Assembly (NCBI RefSeq): GCF_000829675.1
Contig: NZ_BBRX01000032.1
Location: forward strand, 1-64,000
DNA: 64,000 nucleotides
Origin: Acinetobacter rudis
GTDB lineage: Bacteria; Pseudomonadota; Gammaproteobacteria; Pseudomonadales; Moraxellaceae
Direction: 5' to 3'
Each line of letters begins with the position of its first letter. Position 1 is the first letter of the stretch. The position numbers and the translations under genes are program-made. The notes under the pieces were generated by a model that made no database searches, was not told the origin of the DNA, and saw only the letters and a list, made by a program, of their open reading frames with translations. Positions 29,901 through 39,426 of this stretch are shown piece by piece.

Positions 29901-30605
29901 TTAATCCAAATTAAGTGTATATACCGCATGAAGCGGACCTTGTAAGCTTTGCGCTTGATAATAGCCAAAATGACATTGTTTGAAGTTGAGAACAAAGGAT
30001 TGCTGTTCTAATGCATTGATTCTTGCCATAACCTGCGAATAATCGTAGCTATTATTATAAATTCCCAAAGTTAAATGCGGTATATAAATCTGCTCACGAA
30101 TTTCATCAGCACAGCTCCCCATTTGATCTCTTAACTGCACAAATACCTGCTCAGGGTCATGAATCTCAATCATTAAAGAAGATTGAAAGCTACGAACCTT
30201 GCCCGTATTGAGTTGGATCATGCCTAATTTTAATTGTTTGACTAATGCAGATTGCTGTAAAAATTGTGCGTGACTAAAATCATCTTTATATATGCATTGA
30301 TCTTGTAAAAAACCACATACAAAGATCGTAATATGATATTGCCTTTGCATTGGCTGAATAATCAGATCAGAAAAATGTTGACTAAGCTGCTGACAATAGG
30401 CAATACAGTCCGCTTGTTCTAACTCTAAATACCAAAGTGCATATTTTTGTCGATTTAAATGCCATTCGGGATAGTCGGTTTGTGTTGTAGCAAGTGTAGT
30501 TTGCCGTTCTGTCAAAAACACCGAAGACATTTGAGATGGCCATTTGCAAGATAAATTCAGAATACTGAGTATTACACAAAAAAGAAAACAGGGCGTATTA
30601 AGCAC
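29901..30605 (-). CDS. 2H phosphoesterase (2'-5' RNA ligase-like) protein
   Basis: The product carries the two His-x-Thr motifs of the 2H superfamily: YHITIFVCG and, about 85 residues later, IPHLTLGIY. Members are cyclic phosphodiesterases or RNA end-processing enzymes. The full frame of 234 residues starts with GTG at 30605. A shorter version from the ATG at 30530 would give 209 residues; neither start has a strong ribosome-binding site, so the start is open. It directly precedes cobU with 2 bases between, so it may be co-transcribed with cobalamin salvage, though no such link is known to me. Confidence 0.8.
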   Translation of the reverse strand: MLNTPCFLFCVILSILNLSCKWPSQMSSVFLTERQTTLATTQTDYPEWHLNRQKYALWYLELEQADCIAYCQQLSQHFSDLIIQPMQRQYHITIFVCGFLQDQCIYKDDFSHAQFLQQSALVKQLKLGMIQLNTGKVRSFQSSLMIEIHDPEQVFVQLRDQMGSCADEIREQIYIPHLTLGIYNNSYDYSQVMARINALEQQSFVLNFKQCHFGYYQAQSLQGPLHAVYTLNLD

Positions 30606-30636
30606 TGTTTTCTTTTCAGTTTTTCATCTAAATCTC

Positions 30637-30870
30637 TTAAGTTAATGCAATAACTTTAACCACAATAGATTGTGATTCCTCAAACTCATTAAAAATTTGT
30701 TTGCGCTGTAACTCTTTCGACTTAACTTGAAAATCATGTTGCTGAAAGCGAATCACACTCGGTATACGATCAAAATAATCCGCATCACTATCGAGCTCTT
30801 CTTCAAATAAGGGAGTGCCTAACTGATAATCTTTACTCTTTAAAACAATATACTTCACTGTGGTCTTCAT
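30637..30870 (-). CDS. Small acidic protein, unknown function
   Basis: A 77-residue soluble protein (MKTTVKYIVLKSKDYQLG at the start, acidic middle EEELDSDADYFDRIP). No signal peptide or membrane segment is seen. A clear ribosome-binding site AGGGGG lies 6 bases before the ATG, supporting a real gene. It precedes the 2H phosphoesterase gene by 31 bases and may share its transcript. I do not recognise a family. Confidence 0.65.
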   Translation of the reverse strand: MKTTVKYIVLKSKDYQLGTPLFEEELDSDADYFDRIPSVIRFQQHDFQVKSKELQRKQIFNEFEESQSIVVKVIALT

Positions 30871-31107
30871 CGAATCCCCCTTTTTTATTACGCTTTATTT
30901 TCAGTTATAACAGGTTTTATAAGACAGTCCAGCTTTTAATATTTCAATGCACATTATTTCAACAGTTATTATTGAATGCAGCAGACAATGATATGACAAG
31001 AATGTGAAATACAAATACTTTTTTACAATATATTAACATTGGCCAAGTCTATTTAACTTAGGCCTAGGTTAGAATTGGCTTTTTTTATTGTCTGACTATA
31101 AATAATT

Positions 31108-32013
31108 ATGTATGTGGTCATCATTTTATCCGTGTTTTTCATCAGTCTTTTCTATGCCCATTTTCGTGGCAAAGAACGGCTAAAACTCTCACGTCAATTT
31201 TTTGATCACTCGACCTTTTTAGGTCCTGTGAATATGTTCATGACAGGGTTTTCACGTTTGCCACCCGATCCTTTTTTTGATCCTAAAGAGTTTCCTGAGC
31301 TTCAAGCGCTACAGGATAATTGGCAGCTGATTCGTGATGAAGCACTCCAACTACAAGATCAGATTAAAGCAGCAGAAAGTAATAATGATGCAGGTTTTAA
31401 TACTTTCTTTAAGCGTGGTTGGAAACGTTTTTACTTAAAATGGTATCAAGACACTCACCCCTCAGCTCGACAACTTTGTCCACAAACAGTTGCTTTGCTT
31501 GAAAAAATTCCTAGCGTAAAAGCGGCAATGTTTGCTGAATTGCCCTCTGGAAGCTATTTAGGCAAACATCGAGATCCTTATGCAGGCTCGATTCGTTATC
31601 ATCTAGGTTTAAGCACTCCAAATCATGACGAATGCTTTATTGAAGTCGATCAACAACGTTATTCTTGGCGCGATGGCGAAGCAACACTATTTGATGAGAC
31701 TTATGTGCATTGGGCACATAACAATACCGATCAAACACGTATTATTCTGTTTTGTGATATTGAACGCCCAATGAAATGGAAATGGGCACAGTCATTTAAC
31801 TACTGGTTTGGTCGTAATGTGATGTCTGGAGCAAGCTCTCCTAATGATGAAAATGATAAAACAGGAGCAATCAATAAAATCTTTAAATATGGTTATGCCG
31901 TGCATGCCAAAGGTCGTGAAATCAAAGCCGAGAACAAGCGACTTTACTATATTTATAAATGGATTTTATTTGCTCTTTTAATCAGTATTATTATGATTCC
32001 GGCCATGCTTTAA
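31108..32013 (+). CDS. lpxO: LpxO-type lipid A Fe(II)/2-oxoglutarate hydroxylase
   Basis: Aspartyl/asparaginyl beta-hydroxylase family member that hydroxylates a secondary acyl chain of lipid A at the inner membrane. The 301 residues match Salmonella LpxO closely from memory, including AHFRGKERLKLSRQ, FKRGWKRFYLKWY, HPSARQLCP and SIRYHLGL. The Fe ligands appear as KHRDP (H-x-D) near residue 153 and the later His in VHWAHNNTDQTRIILF. There is one hydrophobic segment at each end (about 1-18 and 283-300). It is monocistronic. Confidence 0.92.
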   Translation: MYVVIILSVFFISLFYAHFRGKERLKLSRQFFDHSTFLGPVNMFMTGFSRLPPDPFFDPKEFPELQALQDNWQLIRDEALQLQDQIKAAESNNDAGFNTFFKRGWKRFYLKWYQDTHPSARQLCPQTVALLEKIPSVKAAMFAELPSGSYLGKHRDPYAGSIRYHLGLSTPNHDECFIEVDQQRYSWRDGEATLFDETYVHWAHNNTDQTRIILFCDIERPMKWKWAQSFNYWFGRNVMSGASSPNDENDKTGAINKIFKYGYAVHAKGREIKAENKRLYYIYKWILFALLISIIMIPAML

Positions 32014-32162
32014 TCATACTGCTTTGGGATATTCCAATTCACACGCATAATGAGTGATAATCGAAAAATACGCGAAGGCTCGTTATTTCTCTAATGAGCT
32101 TAAGTATTTTAAGTTAAATCCATTTATACTTGTTAAAAACAATCCTAAAACATAGGTAAAAT

Positions 32163-32645
32163 ATGAAAATCCAACTTGCACTGACTTCAGCACTTGCTCT
32201 TTTACTCTCTGCTTGTGCAGGGTCTTACCCTGAACGTGTTGTAACTAAAGGTCCTCTTATCTGTGCAGCTGATGAAATCTGCCCAGAAATCGCAATGCGT
32301 TGGAATGATGAAAAGCGTAACGGATTTAAAATTACGGCTGAAATCAATAACCCTGAACAGTATGATATTAAGAAATTCAATTTTATTATTGATGGCCAAC
32401 CTTACGAATATTCAACTATTCAAGCAACTCAATACCGTACAGAAGCTCAAAACAAAGTTTCAAGCAATTCAATCGTTGTACCTGTGAGCTTCCTTAACTC
32501 ATTTCACAATGCAAAAGAAATTGATTTAAAACTGAGTACTGATAAAGGGGAAATTGCTCGCCCAGTACTTGGCGCTGATGGCAGTAAATCATCTGCATAC
32601 TTAACCTTCATCAAAGGTTATGTAGGTCAAACGATCACTCAATAA
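32163..32645 (+). CDS. Predicted lipoprotein, unknown function
   Basis: A 160-residue product with signal peptide and lipobox LLSAC (Cys about residue 18). The mature part has two close Cys (CAADEICPE) and a beta-rich remainder without known motifs. TAGGTAAA precedes the ATG. It has its own hairpin terminator. The family is not recognised. Confidence 0.75.
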   Translation: MKIQLALTSALALLLSACAGSYPERVVTKGPLICAADEICPEIAMRWNDEKRNGFKITAEINNPEQYDIKKFNFIIDGQPYEYSTIQATQYRTEAQNKVSSNSIVVPVSFLNSFHNAKEIDLKLSTDKGEIARPVLGADGSKSSAYLTFIKGYVGQTITQ

Positions 32646-32690
32646 ACATATATTAAATACTCGACTAGGTTCAGTATTTAAAAATTAATT

Positions 32691-32726
32691 AACCCCATCT
32701 GCATATGTTGCTGATGGGGTTTTTTA
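32691..32726 (+). terminator. Rho-independent terminator
   Basis: AACCCCATC...GATGGGGTT with an inner GCA/TGC pair and a T6 tail, 46 bases past the lipoprotein stop. Confidence 0.9.
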
Positions 32727-32769
32727 TTGGGCTAAAATATACTTAGAGGGTGCTATACCCCCTTAGAAG

Positions 32770-33564
32770 TTACTGTGCTGTACCATATTGCTTCTGTAAA
32801 TAACGTACAATATCAGCAGACTCAAACAAAGCAACATCAGTGTTTGGATCAACCAAATACGGTACTTGAATATCTTTAGAATGACGAGCCATGACATCAA
32901 TCAGTTGCGCACGTTTACCTGCTTTGATCGCTTGATATGGGCCTGGTTTTAGACGTAGTTTTGCTGGACCTAAATCTTGCCAACGCTCTTTTGCGACATT
33001 ATGAAAAATAAAAGGCAATTCAAGTTCGGTTAATACTGCTCGAACGACGCGAGTAAATGGACTAGCTTCAAAGCCCCATAGTTCTAATATTTTTTCAGGT
33101 GCTGGACGCTGTTGAATTGCCTTATTAATCCACACACCACGCGCACCATTAATTAAGGTTCCTGCAAATGCAGCATAGGGTAACTTTGGATAATAACGAT
33201 AGGCCTTAGGCGTTTGTCCTGATGCACTATAATGTTTAAATAAGTGTTGAATAATTTTTTGTGACTCATATAGATGATCACCTGTATTTTCATCGACAAA
33301 GAATGGAAACTGCATTTTCCCACCCAATTGCTTGACCACACTACGATATTTCTCTCCACCTTTAGGGCATGGGTAGACCTCATAGTCAAGATTCAACAGT
33401 GTCATCACCTCTCGAACACGGCGACAAAATGGCGAACCTTCAAATTCATAGAGTTTAAGAGGCTGAACTGGCTGCATAGGAAATGCAGTGCCGTTAATTC
33501 CCCGGCCACCTTCTGCAAGTGATGAAAGTAGGGCTTGGGTTACTTTAATATGATGATTCACCAT
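32770..33564 (-). CDS. Tandem GST N-terminal (thioredoxin-fold) domain protein
   Basis: The 264-residue product holds two glutathione S-transferase N-terminal domains in a row. The first (about 37-115) has LYEFEGSPFCRRVRE and QFPFFVDENTG...LYESQKI. The second (about 160-262) has LELWGFEASPFTRVVRA and VPYLVDPNTDVALFESADI. Both keep the cis-Pro and the E-S glutathione-binding pair; only the first keeps a Cys in the SPFC position. No GST C-terminal helical domain is present. The substrate is unknown. Confidence 0.82.
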   Translation of the reverse strand: MVNHHIKVTQALLSSLAEGGRGINGTAFPMQPVQPLKLYEFEGSPFCRRVREVMTLLNLDYEVYPCPKGGEKYRSVVKQLGGKMQFPFFVDENTGDHLYESQKIIQHLFKHYSASGQTPKAYRYYPKLPYAAFAGTLINGARGVWINKAIQQRPAPEKILELWGFEASPFTRVVRAVLTELELPFIFHNVAKERWQDLGPAKLRLKPGPYQAIKAGKRAQLIDVMARHSKDIQVPYLVDPNTDVALFESADIVRYLQKQYGTAQ

Positions 33565-33617
33565 GTTGTTACCTTATTTCGGTTCTTATTAAGTTTTTGA
33601 CTGCACACATTGACAGT

Positions 33618-34130
33618 TTAACAATCGACTAATTTTTCCTGAGCAACCACAATGCCATTATTATCTGCATATAGATAATCATCATTATGAAAAGCTACAC
33701 CCCCAAAATATAGACTCACACCAACTTCGCCAATGCCCTGTCGATTACTTTTACGTGGTATTGCAGCCAATGCATGTACACCAAGATCAAGCTCAGCAAT
33801 CGCATCAACATCACGCACACAGCCATAAATTACAACACCATTCCAGTGATTTTTCACTGCTGACTCAGCAATCATATCTCCCATCAATGCACATCGCATC
33901 GAACCACCACCATCAACAACCAGCACCTTACCCGTACCATCAGTTGCTAACAGTTCTTTGACACGTGAATTATCTTCAAAACATTTCACCGTCACGATTT
34001 GTCCAGCAAAACTTTTACGTGCACCAAAGCTATGAAAAAACTTACCATCTAAAGATGGGGTGAGCACTTGTATATCCAACTCTGGATGGTCATCAAGTAA
34101 GTCACAAGTTACGAATGCTGCTGTTTGCAT
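33618..34130 (-). CDS. rraA: Ribonuclease E activity regulator RraA (RraA family)
   Basis: The 170-residue product has the family length and signatures: [12 protein letters not shown] at the start, [19 protein letters not shown], and [18 protein letters not shown]. coli RraA binds and inhibits RNase E; some relatives are metal-dependent aldolases, which the sequence alone cannot exclude. A second, longer RraA-fold protein is encoded at 45291-45992. It lies 5 bases after the SDR-like gene. Confidence 0.9.
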   Translation of the reverse strand: MQTAAFVTCDLLDDHPELDIQVLTPSLDGKFFHSFGARKSFAGQIVTVKCFEDNSRVKELLATDGTGKVLVVDGGGSMRCALMGDMIAESAVKNHWNGVVIYGCVRDVDAIAELDLGVHALAAIPRKSNRQGIGEVGVSLYFGGVAFHNDDYLYADNNGIVVAQEKLVDC

Positions 34131-34135
34131 GTTAT

Positions 34136-34807
34136 TTATCCTTGAAAATTGTTTTGCACAGCTAAATTATCATAAATTACAAATTTTTCTATTTGCCTTT
34201 CGGCTGCCCCAGTTAAGGTTTGAGCCACTTGCTCTGCTGTTACGGGACGATAAGCAAACTTTTGCGGCAGTATCTTTGCAAACTGTGTAAATAAGCGCTG
34301 TGCTGCCTGCTCCGCCCAACGTTGCTCCTGACGTTCACCCAACAAAAGTGATGGCTGAACAATCGAGACTTTGGCCAATCCCAATTGCCGAATATAGTTT
34401 TCAAGCTCGCCCTTCACTCGGTTGTAATAAAATACAGAATGCGCATCGGCAGCCATCGCACTCACCAGCAGATAATGTACCGCAGTATTTACAAATAAAC
34501 TGGCAAAATGAGCATTGACGCTATAGTCACTTTGGTAAAACGCAGTCTTACTCCCCGCCTTTTTAATCGTTGTTCCCAAACAACTAAAAGCATGACTACA
34601 CGTCTCTACTTGCTCAAAATGCAATTGAGTGAAATCTTCGCACACAATCTGTTGCACTTTGTCGTATTGCACAAGATCTTGGTTAAAACGTCGAACAATG
34701 GCTGTAATTTTTTCACAGCTTTTCATCTGATTAAGTTCTGCAATCAAATGCTTACCCACTAAACCTGTGGCTCCGATCACAACAGCATGGGGAATAAAAT
34801 TTGTCAT
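34136..34807 (-). CDS. NAD(P)-binding SDR-like protein (atypical, HTATIP2-type)
   Basis: The 223-residue product begins with a Rossmann motif [17 protein letters not shown] (GxxGxxG, residues about 10-25) and continues with the atypical short-chain dehydrogenase pattern: [32 protein letters not shown] (Tyr-x3-Lys) and [11 protein letters not shown]. This arrangement is shared with the oxidoreductases related to human HTATIP2. The substrate is unknown. It is likely co-transcribed with rraA (5-base gap). Confidence 0.82.
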   Translation of the reverse strand: MTNFIPHAVVIGATGLVGKHLIAELNQMKSCEKITAIVRRFNQDLVQYDKVQQIVCEDFTQLHFEQVETCSHAFSCLGTTIKKAGSKTAFYQSDYSVNAHFASLFVNTAVHYLLVSAMAADAHSVFYYNRVKGELENYIRQLGLAKVSIVQPSLLLGERQEQRWAEQAAQRLFTQFAKILPQKFAYRPVTAEQVAQTLTGAAERQIEKFVIYDNLAVQNNFQG

Positions 34808-35022
34808 TTTTTATACGATCCTTAGAAAGTTTAGTCAAAAATATTGGATTCATTAATTTATTTCTATCATTAAAACAAAGTCAAAGCATATCAAGACTTG
34901 ACTTCGACGCATTGTTTAATCAAAATATGGCACTTGTTTACGGGCTGGTGACAATTCTTCTGAAATTGGCTTCAGTTGCAATTTCAGCCCGCCCAGACCA
35001 ATCTATTTCAAGGAGTGCACGA

Positions 35023-35292
35023 GTGGCAAACTCTGCTCAAGCTAAAAAACGTGCTCGTCAAAACGTTAAAGCACGCAAACACAACGCAAGCTTGCGTTCT
35101 ATGGTTCGTACCTACATCAAACGTACTATCGCTGCAATCACTTCTGGTGATTATGCTGTCGCTACTGATGCTTACAAAAAAGCAGTTCCAGTAATCGACC
35201 GTATGGCTGATAAAGGTATCATCCATAAAAACAAAGCTGCTCGTCATAAGAGCCGTTTAAATGCACAAGTTAAAGCTTTAGCTTCTAACTAA
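35023..35292 (+). CDS. rpsT: 30S ribosomal protein S20
   Basis: The protein is 89 residues ([20 protein letters not shown] at the start). It begins with GTG at 35023, chosen because AAGGAG lies 7 bases upstream and the product then matches S20 exactly; the open frame continues 74 codons upstream to 34801 without protein character. It is Lys/Ala-rich and helical, and binds 16S rRNA. The 215-base leader shared with the divergent SDR gene contains the promoter. A GTG or TTG start in rpsT is common and linked to self-control in E. coli. Confidence 0.97.
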   Translation: MANSAQAKKRARQNVKARKHNASLRSMVRTYIKRTIAAITSGDYAVATDAYKKAVPVIDRMADKGIIHKNKAARHKSRLNAQVKALASN

Positions 35293-35308
35293 GTTGCGTT
35301 AAAAGAAC

Positions 35309-35329
35309 AAAAGCCCTTATGGGCTTTTT
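35309..35329 (+). terminator. Rho-independent terminator after rpsT
   Basis: AAAAGCCC-TTAT-GGGCTTTTT directly after rpsT (17 bases past the stop); it also faces the converging histidine phosphatase gene. Confidence 0.9.
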
Positions 35330-35350
35330 GTTTTTTGTACAATAAAAATA

Positions 35351-36082
35351 TCATAAAATCTGTTGTTGTAAATCCTCAATACAACAGTGGTGTTGTTTAC
35401 CACGCCAAATCCAATGAATACAACTACTCAAAAAGCGATCCCCTTCAAACCAAACAAATAGGCCTTCCATCATCTCTGGCCAATCTTCTGGGGCAATCTG
35501 CTGTTGTCTTGAAATCACCGCAACTAAAGCTGCAATAATCGTGTCGTGGCTGACAGCCAAACTCAAACCCGCCTGTTGCTCAGGATGTGTATTAAAGATC
35601 AGTTCAAGCACATCTAACACCCCATCAATGGGATGCTTCATTCCAGGTAGACGATGATTGATAAAACTATTGATAAAGCCCAAAGCCCCTTCACGGCGAA
35701 AATATGGTGCAGCTTGCTGAATATCAACCACAAAACTACCAGGTTCAACCAAAAGTCCTTGTGAGACGATATCAATCGCCATGGATTGCGCTTGTCCTGC
35801 GATTTGAGCACCTTGAATCATCAAGCTGGCAGTATCACGGCAGCGTTGAATTGGGCTTGAAATACAGTACTGTAATTCACGCTGGCTGCATTCAACCAAG
35901 TGAGCACCCCACGATTGTGCTAAATCACGACCTTGTTCGGTTAATTGCAGATCATAACCTGCCAAACCCTGTCCAGAAACCATTTCACGTAAAGAGTGTC
36001 GTGTAAATAAAGTCACGGGTGTAGCAAGATCAGGCAATAAATCTATGCCATCAAGCATCGACTGTGGCAACAACTTCAGCAC
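35351..36082 (-). CDS. Histidine phosphatase family protein
   Basis: The 243-residue product has TLFTRHSLREM near residue 26, the histidine phosphatase motif with Ser in place of the usual Gly after RH. ISSPIQRCRDTASLM and a late SLAVSHDTIIAAL provide the second His. The QRC-DTA spacing places it among the acid-phosphatase/phosphoglycerate-mutase-like branch. No signal peptide is seen. The substrate is unknown. Confidence 0.85.
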   Translation of the reverse strand: MLKLLPQSMLDGIDLLPDLATPVTLFTRHSLREMVSGQGLAGYDLQLTEQGRDLAQSWGAHLVECSQRELQYCISSPIQRCRDTASLMIQGAQIAGQAQSMAIDIVSQGLLVEPGSFVVDIQQAAPYFRREGALGFINSFINHRLPGMKHPIDGVLDVLELIFNTHPEQQAGLSLAVSHDTIIAALVAVISRQQQIAPEDWPEMMEGLFVWFEGDRFLSSCIHWIWRGKQHHCCIEDLQQQIL

Positions 36083-36325
36083 GATACATCCTCAATTCAT
36101 CAATCATTTTAAGCACTTTGACATACTCTCCCCACTTTAACAATGTGTTAACTTAAGCAACAGATCACGTCATTGTCACCATAAAGTCCTCAAAGCAAGC
36201 TGAATCTTTGAACGCTTATCATTAAAATTAATCTATTAATTTCATATATTTTTACCACAAAAAAAGACATACTATTTTTAAGGTTTTAATCATATATATT
36301 AAAAGTAAGCAACGAGAGGTTTAAA

Positions 36326-37945
36326 ATGCGAAACATAAAAGTCAAAACCCATAATGCACAAGACACACATCTTTGGATTGTTGGTGGTGGGATTGCGGGT
36401 ATGGCTGCAGCTGCTTTTGCAATTCGAGATGCTAAAGTTCCCGCACAAAATATTCATATTTTAGAAGAACTAGACATTTCTGGAGGTGCGATGGATGGTG
36501 GTCACAGTCCAAGCGCCGAACATGCTTGGGTAACACGAGGTGGACGCATGTTAACCGATGAAACCTATTTATGTTTATGGGATTTATTTTCAAGCATCCC
36601 CTCACTAGAAGATCCAAATATTTCAGTACGAGAAGAATGCCACCAGTTTAATCAACGCATTAAAACGCATGCACAAGCGCGGTTAATAGATGCTGAACAC
36701 AATATTCAAGATGCAGCAAAATTGGGGTTAAATACTCTACATCGCGCACAAATGTTAAGGCTCTTAGCCAGTAAAGAAGATAAAATTGGCAGCCGTCGTA
36801 TTGATGAATTCTTTGATGAAAGTTTCTTCCAGACCAACTTCTGGCGGATGTGGCGTACAACTTTTGCTTTTCAACAGTGGCATAGTGCAATCGAACTGCG
36901 CCGCTACTTCTTGAGATTTATCCAAGAATTGCCTCGCATCCATACGCTAGCTGGTGTTAAGCGCACTAAATACAACCAATATGACTCCATGATCGTCCCT
37001 TTGCAGCGCTGGTTGACTGAGCAAGGTGTTGATGTCCGCTTTGGTCATTATGTCAGTGATGCCGACTTTGAAACCCACCCTGACACACAACAACGCCGCG
37101 CAACACGACTTCATGTTACACAAGCTACGGGTGAAGATTATATTGAGCTCAGTCATAATGACATTGCATTGTTTACCTTAGGTTCCATCACAGCAGATTC
37201 ACGCTATGCTGGAAATAACGATGTGCCTGAATTGATTCGTGATCGTATTGATCATGGATGGTCTTTCTGGCAAACCATTGCAGATAAAGCACCAGACTTT
37301 GGTCGACCGATGAGCTTTTATGGCAATATCGATGAACATAAATGGGAGTCATTCACCTTAAGTATGCAAGATGATGTACTGTTAAAACGCATCATCGAAT
37401 ACACTGGTAATCAACCGGGTACCGGTGCATTAATGACTTGGTATCAATCTGGTTGGCACCTCTCAATCGTTGTTCCTGCACAGCCACACTTCGCTGATTT
37501 ACCTAAAAACACCTATACACTTTGGGGATATGGCTTCCAAATTGATCAGTTGGGTGATTACATCAAAAAACCCATGTCTCAAGCGACAGGAACAGAAATT
37601 CTCACTGAATTAATCAAACAGCTTGGCTTTGATGACCTTTTGCAGCATGTCTTGGCAACAACTCAAGTTACAACAGCAATGATGCCTTATGCATCTGCAT
37701 TGTTTGCCTGCCGTAAACCAGGTGATCGCCCACAAGTGATTCCACATGCTTCTAATAACTTTGCATTTTTAGGGCAGTTTGTTGAACTTGAAGATGATGT
37801 TGTCTTCACTGTTGAATACTCAGTACGTAGTGCAATGACTGCGATTTATCATTTCTTTGAGGTCGAGCGTGATATTCCAGATATTTATAATGGCCTACTT
37901 GATCCTAAAGTGGGCTTAAAAGCACTAGAAACAGTCTTTCATTGA
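36326..37945 (+). CDS. ohyA: Oleate hydratase (MCRA family)
   Basis: FAD-containing enzyme that adds water to the cis-9 double bond of unsaturated fatty acids, giving 10-hydroxystearate from oleate. The 539-residue product has the FAD motif VGGGIAGMAAAAFAIRDA (residues about 18-36), ISGGAMDGGHSP, RMWRTTFAFQQWHSAIELRRY, and KYNQYDSMIVPLQRWL, all typical. ACGAGAGG lies 7 bases before the ATG. It is single and ends in a strong terminator. The enzyme may detoxify host or environmental unsaturated fatty acids. Confidence 0.93.
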   Translation: MRNIKVKTHNAQDTHLWIVGGGIAGMAAAAFAIRDAKVPAQNIHILEELDISGGAMDGGHSPSAEHAWVTRGGRMLTDETYLCLWDLFSSIPSLEDPNISVREECHQFNQRIKTHAQARLIDAEHNIQDAAKLGLNTLHRAQMLRLLASKEDKIGSRRIDEFFDESFFQTNFWRMWRTTFAFQQWHSAIELRRYFLRFIQELPRIHTLAGVKRTKYNQYDSMIVPLQRWLTEQGVDVRFGHYVSDADFETHPDTQQRRATRLHVTQATGEDYIELSHNDIALFTLGSITADSRYAGNNDVPELIRDRIDHGWSFWQTIADKAPDFGRPMSFYGNIDEHKWESFTLSMQDDVLLKRIIEYTGNQPGTGALMTWYQSGWHLSIVVPAQPHFADLPKNTYTLWGYGFQIDQLGDYIKKPMSQATGTEILTELIKQLGFDDLLQHVLATTQVTTAMMPYASALFACRKPGDRPQVIPHASNNFAFLGQFVELEDDVVFTVEYSVRSAMTAIYHFFEVERDIPDIYNGLLDPKVGLKALETVFH

Positions 37946-37955
37946 ATGAAAAAGT

Positions 37956-37988
37956 AAAAAAGCGTAACCGATGACGGTTACGCTTTTT
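37956..37988. terminator. Bidirectional terminator between ohyA and cysQ
   Basis: AGCGTAACCG and CGGTTACGCT pair perfectly around ATGA, with A and T runs outside; it lies between converging genes. Confidence 0.93.
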
Positions 37989-38043
37989 TTGTTCTCTTGC
38001 CCAAACATAGCCGTCTAGGCTGAAACTTTAGAGCAAATCATTA

Positions 38044-38904
38044 TTATTCACTTTGTACCAATACACTCTGTAAGGCATCTAAAGCAATTTTTTGGTTATT
38101 TTCATTGCGAAAAGCGATAAAACCTTCATTCAACACTGTGCTGCGTTGGTTATAAGTAAAAGGGACTGCGCTCAAACTCACTAAACCTCCACCAATACTT
38201 TCGAGTAAGCCTTGACCTGCGCTGGTATCCCACTCTGAAGTCGGGTGAAAACGCGGATAAATATCAATCTCGCCCTCAAGCATCATACAAAACTTATAAG
38301 CACTACCCGCTTCACGACGTATTACTGGTATTTCTTGCTCAATATACTCAATATACTGTTGATACTTTGGATTTTTACTGCGATGACTTAGACCAATTTG
38401 TACAGCATCTTCTTCATTATCTTTATATTTACAATAACGTTCCCAATGCTGTGTTTCAAAAGAATAGCGATAGGGTAATTCAGTTAAATATCCCAAATAA
38501 ACAAGCTGCTCACAGGGTACAGCGATCGCAGAGAATACTGTTTGATGATTTTGAATCAAACTTAAATTGATCGTAAACTCATCACGACGATGTAAAAATT
38601 CTTTAGTCCCATCCAGTGGATCTAACATCCAACAACTTTCCCACTGCTGTCGATCTGAGTGATCATTTTCTTCAGACAAAACAGGAATATCTGGGCTAAA
38701 TAATGCAAGCTGCTGCAATATGAATTGATTAACTTTTAAATCAGCCTGAGTCACAGGTGATTGATCATATTTACTCTCGACTTCAAACGCTTTCCCCGCA
38801 CAATAGTGTCTATATTCATCCAGCAACATTTGGCTGGCTTTTTGCAAAATAGACATAATTTCTAATAATTGTGCATCTTGTGGTGTTTGAGTTGTAATAA
38901 ACAT
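38044..38904 (-). CDS. cysQ: 3'(2'),5'-bisphosphate nucleotidase
   Basis: Inositol-monophosphatase-fold enzyme removing the 3'-phosphate from PAP, a by-product of sulfate assimilation. The 286-residue product shows metal-binding SEENDHSD, LDPLDGTKEFLHRRDEFTINLSL (near residue 97-120) and the second motif EWDTSAGQGLLESIGGG (near 223-240). The Ser in DTSAGQ replaces the more common Ala; the Asp is kept. Confidence 0.9.
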   Translation of the reverse strand: MFITTQTPQDAQLLEIMSILQKASQMLLDEYRHYCAGKAFEVESKYDQSPVTQADLKVNQFILQQLALFSPDIPVLSEENDHSDRQQWESCWMLDPLDGTKEFLHRRDEFTINLSLIQNHQTVFSAIAVPCEQLVYLGYLTELPYRYSFETQHWERYCKYKDNEEDAVQIGLSHRSKNPKYQQYIEYIEQEIPVIRREAGSAYKFCMMLEGEIDIYPRFHPTSEWDTSAGQGLLESIGGGLVSLSAVPFTYNQRSTVLNEGFIAFRNENNQKIALDALQSVLVQSE

Positions 38905-39426
38905 CGTCGATAACCTACCCGTTGTTTTATATAATTTTAAAGCTTGACTATATCGCCCACTGTTTTAAGTCACTCAAGCCCCACTGATCTTAGCAAACAC
39001 CCTACTGAACAACGTGTATATGCCATTTCTCAACCAGTAACTTTTGAGGCTAAAGTTCATTAAATGCCCAACATACTAACTGTATATCGTTAAAACACCT
39101 AATATAAAATAACCCTTCAAGGCCTTTTATTTGTGTTATGTATCACAAATACTGTTATTTTCATGACACAGAAACAGAATCCAACTATATACTTTGGTCA
39201 ACATTCATAAGAATATGTAATAAATTAAACTTAGCTCTCAACGTAACGTGACTATGGATGTAAAATAAGTGAAGTAATATTACAATAGTTTTAAGCATTT
39301 CATATGACACTCTATGCCTTTGGCATGCGACGTAACAATCTATTTTAAATAAAAAAATACGTCCACTATGACACTTTTAATCTATGCTTATATCTAAACA
39401 ATCACGTAACTATTAAACCAATACCG
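38905..39426. other. Intergenic region without recognisable genes
   Basis: About 520 AT-rich bases between the minus-strand cysQ and the plus-strand unknown gene at 39427. No open frame of note, no strong hairpin and no repeat was found by eye. The region must hold the divergent promoters. Confidence 0.4.

Noticed and set aside
34801..35022. 74-codon extension of rpsT
   Set aside because: S20 begins at GTG 35023 with AAGGAG; the upstream part is the leader and overlaps the divergent gene start.
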